DNA of 64,000 bases from Kribbella pratensis (GTDB lineage: Bacteria > Actinomycetota > Actinomycetes > Propionibacteriales > Kribbellaceae). The stretch is from NCBI RefSeq assembly GCF_004366075.1, contig NZ_SODU01000002.1, positions 1,674,758 to 1,738,757 on the forward strand, read 5' to 3'. Under the pieces are notes generated by a model, which was given only the letters and a program-made list of their open reading frames with translations, ran no database searches and was not told the DNA's origin. Of the stretch, positions 41,008 to 49,794 are shown in pieces. The translations under genes and the position numbers were made by a program. Within the stretch, counting starts at the first letter, position 1. Every line of letters begins with the position of its first letter.

Positions 41008-43479
41008 GTGTCCGCCGTACAGGATTCGCCGGTGCGGACCGGGCTGGCTCCGGGTGTGCCCGTCCGGGCGGCCGGCGTTGTGCTGTTGGGTGAGATGGCC
41101 GGATCGGGCTATCGCACACCGCCGGCGCTGGTGCGTCGCGCGGACGGGCAGATGATCCAGCTGACCAGGCTGTTGTATCTGGTGCTGAAGGCGATCGACG
41201 GGCGACGTGACCACACGCAGATCGCGGAGCTGGTCAGCGCGAGTTACGGCCGGTCCGTCTCGGTGGCCAATGTAGAGGCCTTGGTCGAAAAGCTCCGGCC
41301 TCTCGGTCTGGTGCGCGGTGTGGACGGGTCCGAGCCGCAGGTGCGGAGGTCGAATCCGCTGCTTGCGCTGCGATTCAGGTACGTCGTCACGGACAGGCGC
41401 CGCACCGAGCGGATCACGCGGCCGTTTGCGGGGCTGTTCGGCCGGCTGCCCGTCGTGGGCTTCGTCGCGGCGTTCGTGTACGTGTGCTGGTGGCTGCTGT
41501 TCGACAAGGGGCTGGCGTCGGCTGCCTATGAGGCGTTCCACAAGCCCGGCTTCTTGTTGCTGGTCTTCGCGGTGACCGTGCTGTCCGCGGGGTTCCACGA
41601 GTTCGGTCACGCGGCGGCCGCACGGTACGGCGGATCGACGCCAAGCGCCATGGGGATGGGCTTCTACCTGTTCTGGCCGGCCTTCTACACCGATGTCACA
41701 GACTCCTACCGGCTCGGGCGCGGCGGTCGCATCCGCACCGACCTCGGCGGCCTGTACTTCAACGCCATCGTTGCAGTCGCAACGGTCGTGATTGCCGAGC
41801 TGACCGGGTACGACGCACTTCTGCTGGTCGTTGCGACGCAGATCCTGCAGATGGTCCGGCAACTGCTGCCCACGATCCGCTTCGACGGCTACCACGTATT
41901 GGCGGATCTGACCGGTGTCCCCGACCTGTACCACCACATCAAGCCGACCCTGATAGGTCTCCTGCCCTGGCACTGGAAGGATCGCAAACGGGCGCTCAAG
42001 CCGTGGGCCCAGGCCGTCATCACCGTATGGTGCCTCACGGTTGTGCCGCTGATGCTGGTCATGCTGACCATGACAGTGGTGACGCTGCCGCGGGTGCTGG
42101 CCACTGCCAGGGCCAGCGCCGACGAGCAGTGGCGCATGCTTGTCGGTGGCTGGCACGACGCGGACCTGGTCGAGGTGCTGGCCCGCGGGCTGGCCATGAT
42201 CGCGCTCGCGCTGCCGCTGCTCGGTCTGGGACTGCTGCTGTGGCGCCTGGTCGGCAGGATCGTGAGGTCGGTGTGGCGGCGTACGGCGGGTAAGCCCGCG
42301 CAGCGTTCAGTCGCTGCAGTCGTCGCGTTGCTGATCATCGCCGCTCTCGGTTGGGCTTGGTGGCCCGACGATGAGCGGTACCGGCCGATCACCCCGAACG
42401 AGCGGGGGACGATCACCGAATTCGTCCAGCGGGCAAAGCACACGACAAGACAGCCGCCCACCGGAAGCCGACAGTTGCATGAGGGTCAGATGCATCAGAC
42501 CCGAGTTCTGTGGCCGGCCGGCGTGAACCGACCTACCCGTCAACGCCCGACGCTGGCTCTCGTCATGGTGCCTCGTCCGCCGACCACTACTCGCACGGTC
42601 GCACCGGCGACCCCGTCACCGAGCGCCGTCGTACCCACACCCGCTCCGACCGCCGTATCCCCGACCTACCGGACCGATGCTCCGGTGTGGGTGTTTCCCT
42701 TCGACAGGCCGCTTCCCGCGGAGCCGGGCGGCAACCAAGCGCTCGCCGTCAACACCACAAACAACACCGTCACTTATGACATCGCCTTCGCCTTGGTGTG
42801 GGCCGAAGATCGCGTCACGAACACCAACGAGGCCTATGCCTTCGCAAGCTGCTCGAACTGCGCGGCAGTGGCGATCGCCTTCCAGGTAGTGCTGGTAATC
42901 GGCGACGCGGACGTCATCGTCCCCCAGAACCTCGCCGGCGCGCTGAGCTACGACTGCGTGCAGTGCCTGACCTACGCCCTCGCAACCCAACTCGTCGTCA
43001 CGCTGGACCGCCCCTTGTCGGCCACTGGCATAACAGCGCTCAACCAGGTCTGGGCGCAGCTCGCGGACCTGGCCCGCTCGATCAAGCAATACCCGCTCTC
43101 CGAACTACGCGCCCGGCTCACCTCCTTCGAGCAGCAAATCCTCAACGTCATCGCCGCCGACGGCGCCCTGACCACCCCCGCCGTACCCCAAACGGCAACC
43201 CCGGCAACCCAACCCGCACAATCCCCGACCGCCTCCACCACCGAGGCTCCCACCTCCTCGTTGACTCCAAGCGATCCCTCGCAGATCGCTCCCACCACTG
43301 ACCCTCCGACAACGCCCAACCCGTCGCCGACACCAACCCCCTCCGAGCCCGCCTCGCCAGATCAGACCACCCCAACTCAAACTCCACCGGCTCCATCCCC
43401 CTCGCCAACCCCAACCGAAACCCCCGCCGCCACCCCGACGCCCACAGAACCCCAAACCACGACCCCAACGTCGCCTTAA
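41008..43479 (+). CDS. M50-type membrane metalloprotease with PqqD-like N-terminus
   Basis: An 823-residue protein. Residues 40-110 resemble a PqqD-like peptide-binding wing (LTRLLYLVLKAIDGRRDHTQ). The site-2-protease domain has HEFGH in LSAGFHEFGHAAAARYGG (near 197) and a second Asp motif in IRFDGYHVLADL (near 295), with about eight TM helices. After the last TM (near 450) comes a Pro/Thr region. Next is a conserved module with AFASCSNCAAVAIAFQVVLV and YDCVQCLTYALATQLVVTL carrying two C-x2-C pairs, then a long Pro/Thr tail. Starts at GTG. Confidence 0.8.
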   Translation: MSAVQDSPVRTGLAPGVPVRAAGVVLLGEMAGSGYRTPPALVRRADGQMIQLTRLLYLVLKAIDGRRDHTQIAELVSASYGRSVSVANVEALVEKLRPLGLVRGVDGSEPQVRRSNPLLALRFRYVVTDRRRTERITRPFAGLFGRLPVVGFVAAFVYVCWWLLFDKGLASAAYEAFHKPGFLLLVFAVTVLSAGFHEFGHAAAARYGGSTPSAMGMGFYLFWPAFYTDVTDSYRLGRGGRIRTDLGGLYFNAIVAVATVVIAELTGYDALLLVVATQILQMVRQLLPTIRFDGYHVLADLTGVPDLYHHIKPTLIGLLPWHWKDRKRALKPWAQAVITVWCLTVVPLMLVMLTMTVVTLPRVLATARASADEQWRMLVGGWHDADLVEVLARGLAMIALALPLLGLGLLLWRLVGRIVRSVWRRTAGKPAQRSVAAVVALLIIAALGWAWWPDDERYRPITPNERGTITEFVQRAKHTTRQPPTGSRQLHEGQMHQTRVLWPAGVNRPTRQRPTLALVMVPRPPTTTRTVAPATPSPSAVVPTPAPTAVSPTYRTDAPVWVFPFDRPLPAEPGGNQALAVNTTNNTVTYDIAFALVWAEDRVTNTNEAYAFASCSNCAAVAIAFQVVLVIGDADVIVPQNLAGALSYDCVQCLTYALATQLVVTLDRPLSATGITALNQVWAQLADLARSIKQYPLSELRARLTSFEQQILNVIAADGALTTPAVPQTATPATQPAQSPTASTTEAPTSSLTPSDPSQIAPTTDPPTTPNPSPTPTPSEPASPDQTTPTQTPPAPSPSPTPTETPAATPTPTEPQTTTPTSP

Positions 43480-43541
43480 CCGCCCGTTCGCAGCACTGGC
43501 AAGAGGCTGTCCAGCGGAGGCCGCCGGGAAAGGAGCGGTCG

Positions 43542-44921
43542 TCAATTCCTGGTGAAGCCGAGCATCCAGCTGTAGATGTCCTGGCCCTGGCTTCCGCTGT
43601 AGGCGTGGTCCCATGAGTTGTGGTCGACCTGTGGGTAGATCGTCAGGCGTAGGTCCTTGGCGGGCGGAGCTGGGCAGGTGCGCAGGCTGTTGATTGTGTC
43701 GATGCTGCCGGCAGGATTGACCACGTCGTCCGCGTCACCGTGGAAGGCCCAGATCGGTGTAGACGCCAGGGCGCACCCCGACGATCCGAGCGCTGGACGC
43801 CCCTCGCCGGCGATCGGGACCGCGGCCGCGACCGTGGCCGCACCGGACTGGCCCAGCGACTCCCAGACGCCGTAGCCGCCGCAGCTGAGACCGGTCAGGT
43901 AGACCCGCGCCGGGTCGACGTCGTAGTGCGTCAGCGCGTAGCCCAGAAAGGCCTGAACCTCGGAGGGAGCCCAGCACGGCGAGCCTGCCGGCAAGGGGTT
44001 GCCGTAGCCGTGCTGCAGCTGCATCACACACGACCCGCCAAAGGGGACGTCGCACGGGTAGGGGTATGCCGGGCTCGGGACGTCGTTGTGCTGGGGCGCG
44101 AGTACGACGAACGGACGATCAGTGGCCCAGCCGTTGTTGGCGATGTACAACGGGATGCCTGCATCGTTGATCACGTTGGGCAATTGCGCCGGACTGCCGT
44201 CCCCGGTGCCGCCGTAGCCGTGCAGGAAGACCAGCAGCGGCTTCTTGGTGCCTTGCCCGTAAGTCGGTGGGAGGTACTCGTAGTACCCGAGCGGCGATGA
44301 GGTCGATCCGAGCGGGTGCCCGGTCAGCCGGCTCGCCGAGCCGGTCCCGATCAGCGATCCGGCCGCCGAACACAGGGACACCTGCGGATCGTGACCCGAG
44401 ACGGTCGCGCCGAGGAATTCGACGTCCTGGCCGCCGGGGACGTTGTCGCCGCCTGTGTCGAACAAATACCGGAAGGTCACCACGCCGGCGAACCGGAACG
44501 CGACCTTGCCCGTCGAATCCTCGACGACGAAGGACTGCCCGACGTTCATGGCCTTGACCTCGAAGACGTTGCCGCCGACCGGCTTCGCCTGGACATCCTT
44601 GAACAGGCCGTTACCACGGACGACGAACCATCGCCCGGTGGCCGGGTCGGTGTGAACCTCCCGGAAGGAGTAGTTGTCGGTAAAGAAGAAGAACGAGGTC
44701 GCCGGCCCGGTTCCCGTTCGAACGCTCGTCCTCCCACTGAACGTCGCCGCGACATCGGTCCGATAGCCGCAGCTGTCGTCCATCCAGGTGTCAGTTCCCG
44801 AGTACGGCGTTCCTTCGACTACGGCTGCATCCGCCTGCGTGGACAACCCGATCGCGCCGAGCGTGACCACAGTGAGCAGGCAGATCCACTGACGGGAGCG
44901 GTTTCGTGCGAAGACAGACAT
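43542..44921 (-). CDS. Secreted esterase / PHB-depolymerase-like hydrolase
   Basis: A 459-residue precursor with a signal peptide (RQWICLLTVVTLGAIGLSTQ then ADAA). A beta-rich N-terminal domain of about 170 residues precedes an alpha/beta hydrolase with LLVFLHGYGGTGDG (oxyanion), TGLSCGGYGVWES (nucleophile Ser), HGDADDVV (acid region) and VDHNSWDHAY (His). This fits feruloyl-esterase or polyhydroxybutyrate-depolymerase-like enzymes. GGAAGGA precedes the ATG at 44921; the longer frame is rejected. Confidence 0.82.
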   Translation of the reverse strand: MSVFARNRSRQWICLLTVVTLGAIGLSTQADAAVVEGTPYSGTDTWMDDSCGYRTDVAATFSGRTSVRTGTGPATSFFFFTDNYSFREVHTDPATGRWFVVRGNGLFKDVQAKPVGGNVFEVKAMNVGQSFVVEDSTGKVAFRFAGVVTFRYLFDTGGDNVPGGQDVEFLGATVSGHDPQVSLCSAAGSLIGTGSASRLTGHPLGSTSSPLGYYEYLPPTYGQGTKKPLLVFLHGYGGTGDGSPAQLPNVINDAGIPLYIANNGWATDRPFVVLAPQHNDVPSPAYPYPCDVPFGGSCVMQLQHGYGNPLPAGSPCWAPSEVQAFLGYALTHYDVDPARVYLTGLSCGGYGVWESLGQSGAATVAAAVPIAGEGRPALGSSGCALASTPIWAFHGDADDVVNPAGSIDTINSLRTCPAPPAKDLRLTIYPQVDHNSWDHAYSGSQGQDIYSWMLGFTRN

Positions 44922-44964
44922 GGCGCGGGTCCTTCCAGGGCGCGCAGAACACGGATCGACTGAG

Positions 44965-44985
44965 GATTCCGCGATCGACGGAATC
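44965..44985. promoter_or_regulatory. Dyad upstream of the esterase gene
   Basis: An inverted repeat GATTCCG-7-CGGAATC with a self-complementary centre lies 44 bases before the esterase start. It is a candidate operator; no cognate regulator is adjacent. Nothing else is recognised in 44922-45163. Confidence 0.35.
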
Positions 44986-45163
44986 GTGCGGCGGCAACTG
45001 CCGCCGGCCGTGACGTCGGCCCGCATCCCCATCTGACGCGCCAACACAAGACAGATTGGTTCCCCGTGATGTCCCCCTCCCCAACCCCTGCATACCGGTA
45101 TAGAACCCGGTCGGACCCTGGTCAACCGCCAAGGCCGGTATGAAGCGGCGAGCTTGCGGGCGA

Positions 45164-45367
45164 TCAGTCCCAGAGGGTCAAGCGCTCGCAGGTGTGTTTG
45201 GCAATGAAGTGGCGGCGGTTCTCGGCCCACTGGGACAGCGCTTCCACGACATCGCCGAGATCGACGCCCTGGACCTGGTAGTGCTGCTGCGGTGAGCCGT
45301 CGCGGTACTCGAGAGTGAGTGTTCCGTTGTCGTTGCGTGCTGTCCTCCGTCGACTGATGCGCGACAC
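45164..45367 (-). CDS. Hypothetical protein, 67 residues
   Basis: A small soluble ORF: ARNDNGTLTLEYRDGSPQQH, then VDLGDVVEALSQWAENRRHF, a beta-then-helix pattern. No clear ribosome site or homologue. Codon bias is compatible with a gene. The function is unknown. Confidence 0.4.
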   Translation of the reverse strand: MSRISRRRTARNDNGTLTLEYRDGSPQQHYQVQGVDLGDVVEALSQWAENRRHFIAKHTCERLTLWD

Positions 45368-45493
45368 TCGTCCGCCAGGTGATCTGCGACAGTCGAGCGC
45401 GCGGATCGGGGCAGTTCCGGACGTTCGAGGATGCCGCGAGTACCGGGGTCGTTCTTAGCAAGCCCTTAGGATCATGCCGGACGGCGGGCTCTG

Positions 45494-46000
45494 TCAGAGG
45501 AACGTCGAGCAGTCCACATCTCCAACAGAGAGTGCGCGATCAACCGTCACAGTGCCACTCGGATCGACGACGAAGGTGGCCGTGGTCAGCAAGCCCTTGA
45601 ACGGCCCCTCGAAGGACGTATGCCGTTCCAGGACGACTTGTCGGTCACCAGAGATGTCAGCGTTGAAGACGGATACCTCCACGTTCCTGTCTTGCCATGT
45701 GACTCCACGGAGGGACGCGGGGACCTCAGTGCTATCACTGAAGGTCAGGCTGCCGTGAAGGATGTCCCGGTAGTTCACATGCAAGGTCCCAGCCGTGGTC
45801 TCCTGCACGATCAGTTGATACTGACCGCTGTCGCTGAAGGTCGCGGGCCACCCGCAGATGTTTGGATGCTGGTCGGTGTCTGTCAGCGGACCGCGCTCTC
45901 GGTAGTCGATCGTGGCTGAGGCGACTCCAGCGGACGCGAATAAGGCGGCGGCGGAAACAACTCCGACGACGAGGCATCTCAGGATCGAACGGTTCGTCAT
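45494..46000 (-). CDS. Secreted protein of unknown function
   Basis: A 168-residue precursor with a signal peptide (LRCLVVGVVSAAALFASAGV then ASA). The mature domain is all-beta: QYQLIVQETTAGTLHVNYRD, VEVSVFNADISGDRQVVLE. Two Cys (in NICGWP and DVDCST) may form a disulfide. GGAG precedes the ATG at 46000. The family is not recognised. Confidence 0.65.
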   Translation of the reverse strand: MTNRSILRCLVVGVVSAAALFASAGVASATIDYRERGPLTDTDQHPNICGWPATFSDSGQYQLIVQETTAGTLHVNYRDILHGSLTFSDSTEVPASLRGVTWQDRNVEVSVFNADISGDRQVVLERHTSFEGPFKGLLTTATFVVDPSGTVTVDRALSVGDVDCSTFL

Positions 46001-46198
46001 GGCGCACGCTCCTGCCCTAGACATGGCCAGCGGGAGTCGCGTGCCTATCATCGACAGTCCTCCGCGCCTCGAGGATTGGCAAGAGCTATCGCGTCGGTCG
46101 AACTTCAGTCGGGCGAGCTGTCTGGATTAGCCGAGATGTCGACCGATGACCAGGCTGGCGATGAACTCGCGACCACCTGGGCGACCTTCGAGCACAAT

Positions 46199-46217
46199 CC
46201 GCTCATCGGCATGACAG
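46199..46217 (+). repeat. Copy 1 of a dispersed repeat
   Basis: CCGCTCATCGGCATGACAG; related copies at 47327-47345 and 47721-47739. Similarity to copy 2 continues for about 25 more bases. The rest of 46001-46241 holds no convincing gene. Confidence 0.5.
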
Positions 46218-46241
46218 CGCGGATCGCGGCAGATCCGGACA

Positions 46242-46982
46242 TCATGCGGCGGGCTCAGCTTGGAGCCGCAGGCTCGAGAGTGGCTCCCACAGCACTGGCA
46301 TCTTTCGCATGATCAGGGCGTCGTCGAGTTCGGCGGTTCCGGCCGGGAAGATCCCGGCGTCGTCGAAGAACGACGAGCGCGCATGAGTTACCGACGTGGG
46401 TTCAACCTTCCACGCGGAGGTCTTCAATCCCAGCCCGTCGAACCGGTCGGGCCGGCGTGTGGCCGAGTATCCGACTGAGCCGGTCTCGAAGAAGGCTGAG
46501 GCCTCCTCAATGCCCCCGAAGAGGCGACTGTCGCCAAACTCGTCGCTGATGTTCACCGAGACGTCGACCCAGGCGGCGCCGTCCAGAGAGGTGTAGGCCA
46601 CCCGGATAGCTTCGTCGGTCTCGTCCACGCGGAACCGCGCCCGGTGGTGCTCGCCGGGATAGACGCGGCCACCGAGCACGACGTTGGCCCACGAGTCGCT
46701 GTCGCGCCTAGGGATGTAGACGCCTGTCTGCGGGCCGTTCGCCGTGTCCCACTCGACCGCCACGCGGTGCGCGGCGTTCTCGCTACGCAGCCCGACCCAT
46801 CGCGGCGCGTGTCTCGGGCGCATCTGGCCCAGGCGGATGAGGCAGATGCCGGCAACCGCGGCGCCACCGACCAACTGCGGCCGGAACGGGTGGGGAAGCA
46901 CGCGGGCTATCACCTCAGGGTCCACCCGGTAGTTCACCAGTAGCCGGCGCTCGATCTGACCGTGGATCCCAGGAAGCAGCAC
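46242..46982 (-). CDS. DUF2071 family protein
   Basis: A 246-residue protein of the DUF2071/YqjF group: VNYRVDPEVIARVLPHPFRP at the N-terminus, AGICLIRLGQMRPR, GVYIPRRDSDS and a C-terminal beta sandwich ending RKMPVLWEPL. The function is unknown in the family (acetoacetate-decarboxylase-like fold). GTG at 46982 is set by GGAGGAGAAC just upstream. Confidence 0.75.
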   Translation of the reverse strand: MLLPGIHGQIERRLLVNYRVDPEVIARVLPHPFRPQLVGGAAVAGICLIRLGQMRPRHAPRWVGLRSENAAHRVAVEWDTANGPQTGVYIPRRDSDSWANVVLGGRVYPGEHHRARFRVDETDEAIRVAYTSLDGAAWVDVSVNISDEFGDSRLFGGIEEASAFFETGSVGYSATRRPDRFDGLGLKTSAWKVEPTSVTHARSSFFDDAGIFPAGTAELDDALIMRKMPVLWEPLSSLRLQAEPAA

Positions 46983-47127
46983 GTTCTCCTCCGATCGGTG
47001 GTCTCCATTGTCCCCTCGGAATACCGACCGCCTGAGGAGAACCGGGCTGACAGCAGACTCTCGCACACGCGCGGACAGCAGCATGACCGGACCTGCGCTG
47101 ACAGCCCACGCGGAACCGATGTTACGT

Positions 47128-47262
47128 TCAGCGGTGCTTGTCCGGCGGCACGATCTGAGTCTTGCTCTTGTCCTCTGCCTTCGCGTGCTTCTCGGCGCGT
47201 TTCTCCTTGAGAGACTTGCCCGCCTTCTTGGACATGTGTTGCCGAGGCGATTTGTCGGCCAT
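47128..47262 (-). CDS. 44-residue basic protein
   Basis: A short Lys-rich protein, MADKSPRQHMSKKAGKSLKE and so on, ending IVPPDKHR, of a type widespread in actinobacteria. GGAG precedes the ATG. It is probably nucleic-acid or ribosome associated; no experimental role is known to me. Confidence 0.75.
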   Translation of the reverse strand: MADKSPRQHMSKKAGKSLKEKRAEKHAKAEDKSKTQIVPPDKHR

Positions 47263-47326
47263 GACTGCTCCTTGAGCGGAAGCCTGGCTGGCTTCCTGAA
47301 TCCACCGTACGCCGGGATTGGCGCGT

Positions 47327-47345
47327 CCGCTCATCGGCATAACAG
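47327..47345 (+). repeat. Copy 2 of the dispersed repeat
   Basis: CCGCTCATCGGCATAACAG, followed by GCGCGGAATGCGGCATGTCC, similar to the flank of copy 1. It lies 65 bases upstream of the small basic gene. Confidence 0.5.
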
Positions 47346-47410
47346 CGCGGAATGCGGCATGTCCGGATGGCCGCAGCACTCGCTATCTGCGTCAGGCGAG
47401 TGCGCTCGAA

Positions 47411-47692
47411 TCAGTCGGTAGCACGCTCGGCTCGGCTGCCGATGAGGACGTCTGCCGCAGTGACGCCGACCACAGATATGGCCCGCAAGTCACGGTCTGT
47501 AAAGGACGTGAGGGGAAACTGCGCGACGGTCGAACGCACAGTCCGGCCGCCTGAAACGGGCACAAGCAACGTATCGCCGACAGCGAGTGAGTCCCCGTCG
47601 TAATCGACGCGAACCCCAGCCAGCGTGACGTCACCTTCATACCCGTCCAGCGGGTCGAACGCGTCCCGGATCTCGAATATGAACTTCCCCAT
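47411..47692 (-). CDS. Hypothetical protein, 93 residues
   Basis: A small beta-rich protein: KFIFEIRDAFDPLDGYEGDV, GDTLLVPVSGGRTVRSTVAQ, FTDRDLRAISVVGVTAADVL. The layout suggests a small barrel (translation-factor-domain-2-like), a weak guess. ATG at 47692 or 47701. The neighbours give no clue. Confidence 0.5.
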   Translation of the reverse strand: MGKFIFEIRDAFDPLDGYEGDVTLAGVRVDYDGDSLAVGDTLLVPVSGGRTVRSTVAQFPLTSFTDRDLRAISVVGVTAADVLIGSRAERATD

Positions 47693-47720
47693 GCTGGTCA
47701 TCGTAGGGCTCGACCGTCGA

Positions 47721-47739
47721 CCGCTCATCGGCACGACAG
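47721..47739 (+). repeat. Copy 3 of the dispersed repeat
   Basis: CCGCTCATCGGCACGACAG; it lies between the recombinase gene end (47752) and the 93-residue gene start. Confidence 0.45.
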
Positions 47740-47751
47740 GAAGACCTGCTT

Positions 47752-48675
47752 TCAAGTGGCGGAGGCCATGTACGCGGCGAGGATGTAGTTGGGATGGCGG
47801 TCGAGGTTCTTGCGGGCGCGGTCATAGCGCATGGTGGTGCGTGGGTCGGCGTGGCGGGCGGCGATTTGTACATCGCGCAGGTCAACGCCGGCGTCGAGCA
47901 TCGTGGTGACGAAGGTATGCCTGAGCATGTGCGGGTGCATCCGCGGCAGCTTGATACCTGCTTGTTCGGCGAGCCGGCGCAGTCGGCGGGTTGCGCAGTG
48001 CCGGTCCATCCGCGTGCCCCGAGAGGTCAGCAGGATCGGTCCGGCGGTCCGGTCGTCGATGGCCCGCTCAATGGCGCGGCCTACGGCTGGGGGAAGCGGT
48101 ACAAGCACGATCTTGTCGCCCTTGCCATGTACGCGGAGAACCCGATGGCCGTGCTCCTCGCCGAGGTCCTCGATGTCGCTGCCGGTAGCCTCGAAGATCC
48201 GCAGCCCGAGCAGCCCCAACATCGAGACGAGGGCGAAGTCGCAGCGGTTGGGCGACTGCCTCCCGGCGGTCAACACGGCCTCGAACTGCAGATGTGTCAG
48301 CCCGAGCGTTGGGGATTCGGCCGGCACATGCGGGCGGCGCACATACTCGGCCGGGGAGTGCTCAAGGACACCGTCTATCACGCACGTCCGGTAGAAGCCC
48401 GCGACGACCGACATACGTCGGGACACCGTCGATGGCCGGTACCGGCGCACTTCTTGTAGCCAGCGGATGTAGAGCTCAACGTGTGGCCGGCTCACTGCGA
48501 GAGGATCCAGGCCGCGCTGATCGCACCACACGAGATACCCCCGCAAATTCGACTCGGTGTGGATCCGGGACTGACCTTTGAACCGAGCCAGGTAGGCGGC
48601 GACGGCTATCCGCGGGATGCGAGACGTCGTGACGACGACACCGGAGACGGCCGGGCCCGGTTGTGAGATGTCCAT
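47752..48675 (-). CDS. Tyrosine recombinase (XerC/D-like integrase)
   Basis: A 307-residue site-specific recombinase. The N-terminal SAM-like domain (YLARFKGQSRIHTESNLRGY) precedes the catalytic domain with Arg in LLGLRIFEATG, Lys in HGKGDK, HPHMLRHTFVT (His-x-x-Arg), HADPRTTMRY and the nucleophile Tyr near the end (MRYDRARKNLDRHPNY). The size fits Xer-type or transposon integrases. There is no excisionase or tRNA beside it. ATG at 48675. Confidence 0.85.
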   Translation of the reverse strand: MDISQPGPAVSGVVVTTSRIPRIAVAAYLARFKGQSRIHTESNLRGYLVWCDQRGLDPLAVSRPHVELYIRWLQEVRRYRPSTVSRRMSVVAGFYRTCVIDGVLEHSPAEYVRRPHVPAESPTLGLTHLQFEAVLTAGRQSPNRCDFALVSMLGLLGLRIFEATGSDIEDLGEEHGHRVLRVHGKGDKIVLVPLPPAVGRAIERAIDDRTAGPILLTSRGTRMDRHCATRRLRRLAEQAGIKLPRMHPHMLRHTFVTTMLDAGVDLRDVQIAARHADPRTTMRYDRARKNLDRHPNYILAAYMASAT

Positions 48676-48785
48676 TCCCTCAGTGCTCAGGGCCGCGGCA
48701 GGTCGCGTCAACCGCCTCACAAGTTCACCATTGCGGCATGTCCGCGCATCAGGCGAATGGCCCTGTTCCTCGCTCGGCAGAGCGG

Positions 48786-49466
48786 CTACACCTCACCGTT
48801 GTCGCGGTACGCATCGCCCGTCGGGGTGAAGGTGAACGTATCTGCGAAGGCGCCCCCGCCGTACCGGACCGCCACGAGCGCGGGCTGGGTTTCCGGCTGC
48901 GAATCGGGGGCGGTCCAGTCGTAGGTGCCCGCGAAGTGCAGGCAGACCAAGCCGCTGTCTCGGCTCGTAGGGGCATAGGCCAGAGTCTTGCCGTAACGCG
49001 GGTTGTGGCCACCAAACAACACCGAAGGCGGCCCGAGTTCGGCTTGGATCTCATCAAGCTGGAAGTCCCGCGCACCCCACCGACCGCTGTCGGCGCTCAG
49101 CTGCCGGTGTTCCTGGTCTGGCAGGGTTCGATCAACGGTCAGCCAACCGTGTCGCCAAGCGATCTCCGCGTAAACCGAGGCCACCGCTGCATCCGTGTCC
49201 GCGTACCTGGGCAGGATCGCCGCAAATGCACCGCGAACACCAACGGAGGTGAACGCAGCTCGGGCCCGAAGGTCGTCATGTTCCCGCCCCCACTCTTCGT
49301 GCCTTCCCTCGACGAACGCGACAGCATCCAGGAACAAGCGGATGGCGACCTCTCCACCCCACATTCCGGGACGCCGCAACGCTTGGTTGAGCCGGTCCAG
49401 GTTGTACCGCCGAATCTCCTCCCGGCCCGGCAAAGGAGGGGTGTCAGCTTCCACGCCTAAGATCAT
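48786..49466 (-). CDS. Hypothetical protein, 226 residues
   Basis: A soluble protein: helical N-terminus (EIRRYNLDRLNQALRRPGMW; AIRLFLDAVAFVEGRHEEWG) and a beta-rich C-terminus (YDWTAPDSQPETQPALVAVR). Related proteins occur singly in many actinobacteria; the helical part resembles small immunity-type proteins. The function is unknown. Confidence 0.5.
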   Translation of the reverse strand: MILGVEADTPPLPGREEIRRYNLDRLNQALRRPGMWGGEVAIRLFLDAVAFVEGRHEEWGREHDDLRARAAFTSVGVRGAFAAILPRYADTDAAVASVYAEIAWRHGWLTVDRTLPDQEHRQLSADSGRWGARDFQLDEIQAELGPPSVLFGGHNPRYGKTLAYAPTSRDSGLVCLHFAGTYDWTAPDSQPETQPALVAVRYGGGAFADTFTFTPTGDAYRDNGEV

Positions 49467-49469
49467 CCC

Positions 49470-49643
49470 AGGTCGTCATCAGAGGCACTGACCCGCGTCG
49501 AATCGGTCCTTCTGGGCGACTTCGACCGCGACGTCTGGGACGAGGGCGGACTGCGTCCCGACTTCCCTCGAAGAGTCGAGGGCGTCTTGACCGACCTGCT
49601 GCCTCCAGCTGACATGGCCAGTTTCGTGAGAGCCCTGACCTGA
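49470..49643 (+). pseudogene. C-terminal gene fragment without a start
   Basis: The plus frame reads LTRVESVLLGDFDRDVWDEG, then DLLPPADMASFVRALT to a stop at 49641. It is protein-like, but no start codon precedes it in frame before the divergent gene begins. It is read as a relic of an unidentified gene. 49644-49794 is otherwise empty. Confidence 0.35.
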
Positions 49644-49794
49644 ACGGTAGGACGGAGGCTCTCCGCGCGACTGTCGATCTGCGACGTCCCCACATCGGCA
49701 GATCCGTGCGTTGGCCGGCTCCCAAGGTTGGTCGCCAGACGTCTAGCCTGTCGCGCATCAACTGGCGGACATGTGTCGCGGATCTATTGGCGGA

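Noticed and set aside
40654..42156. 500-codon minus-strand ORF opposite the M50 protease
   Set aside because: His/Arg/Gln-rich shadow; the plus strand carries HEFGH and TM helices.
47700..48785. tRNA attachment site beside the tyrosine recombinase
   Set aside because: No cloverleaf-like sequence or CCA-type end was found by eye near the gene.
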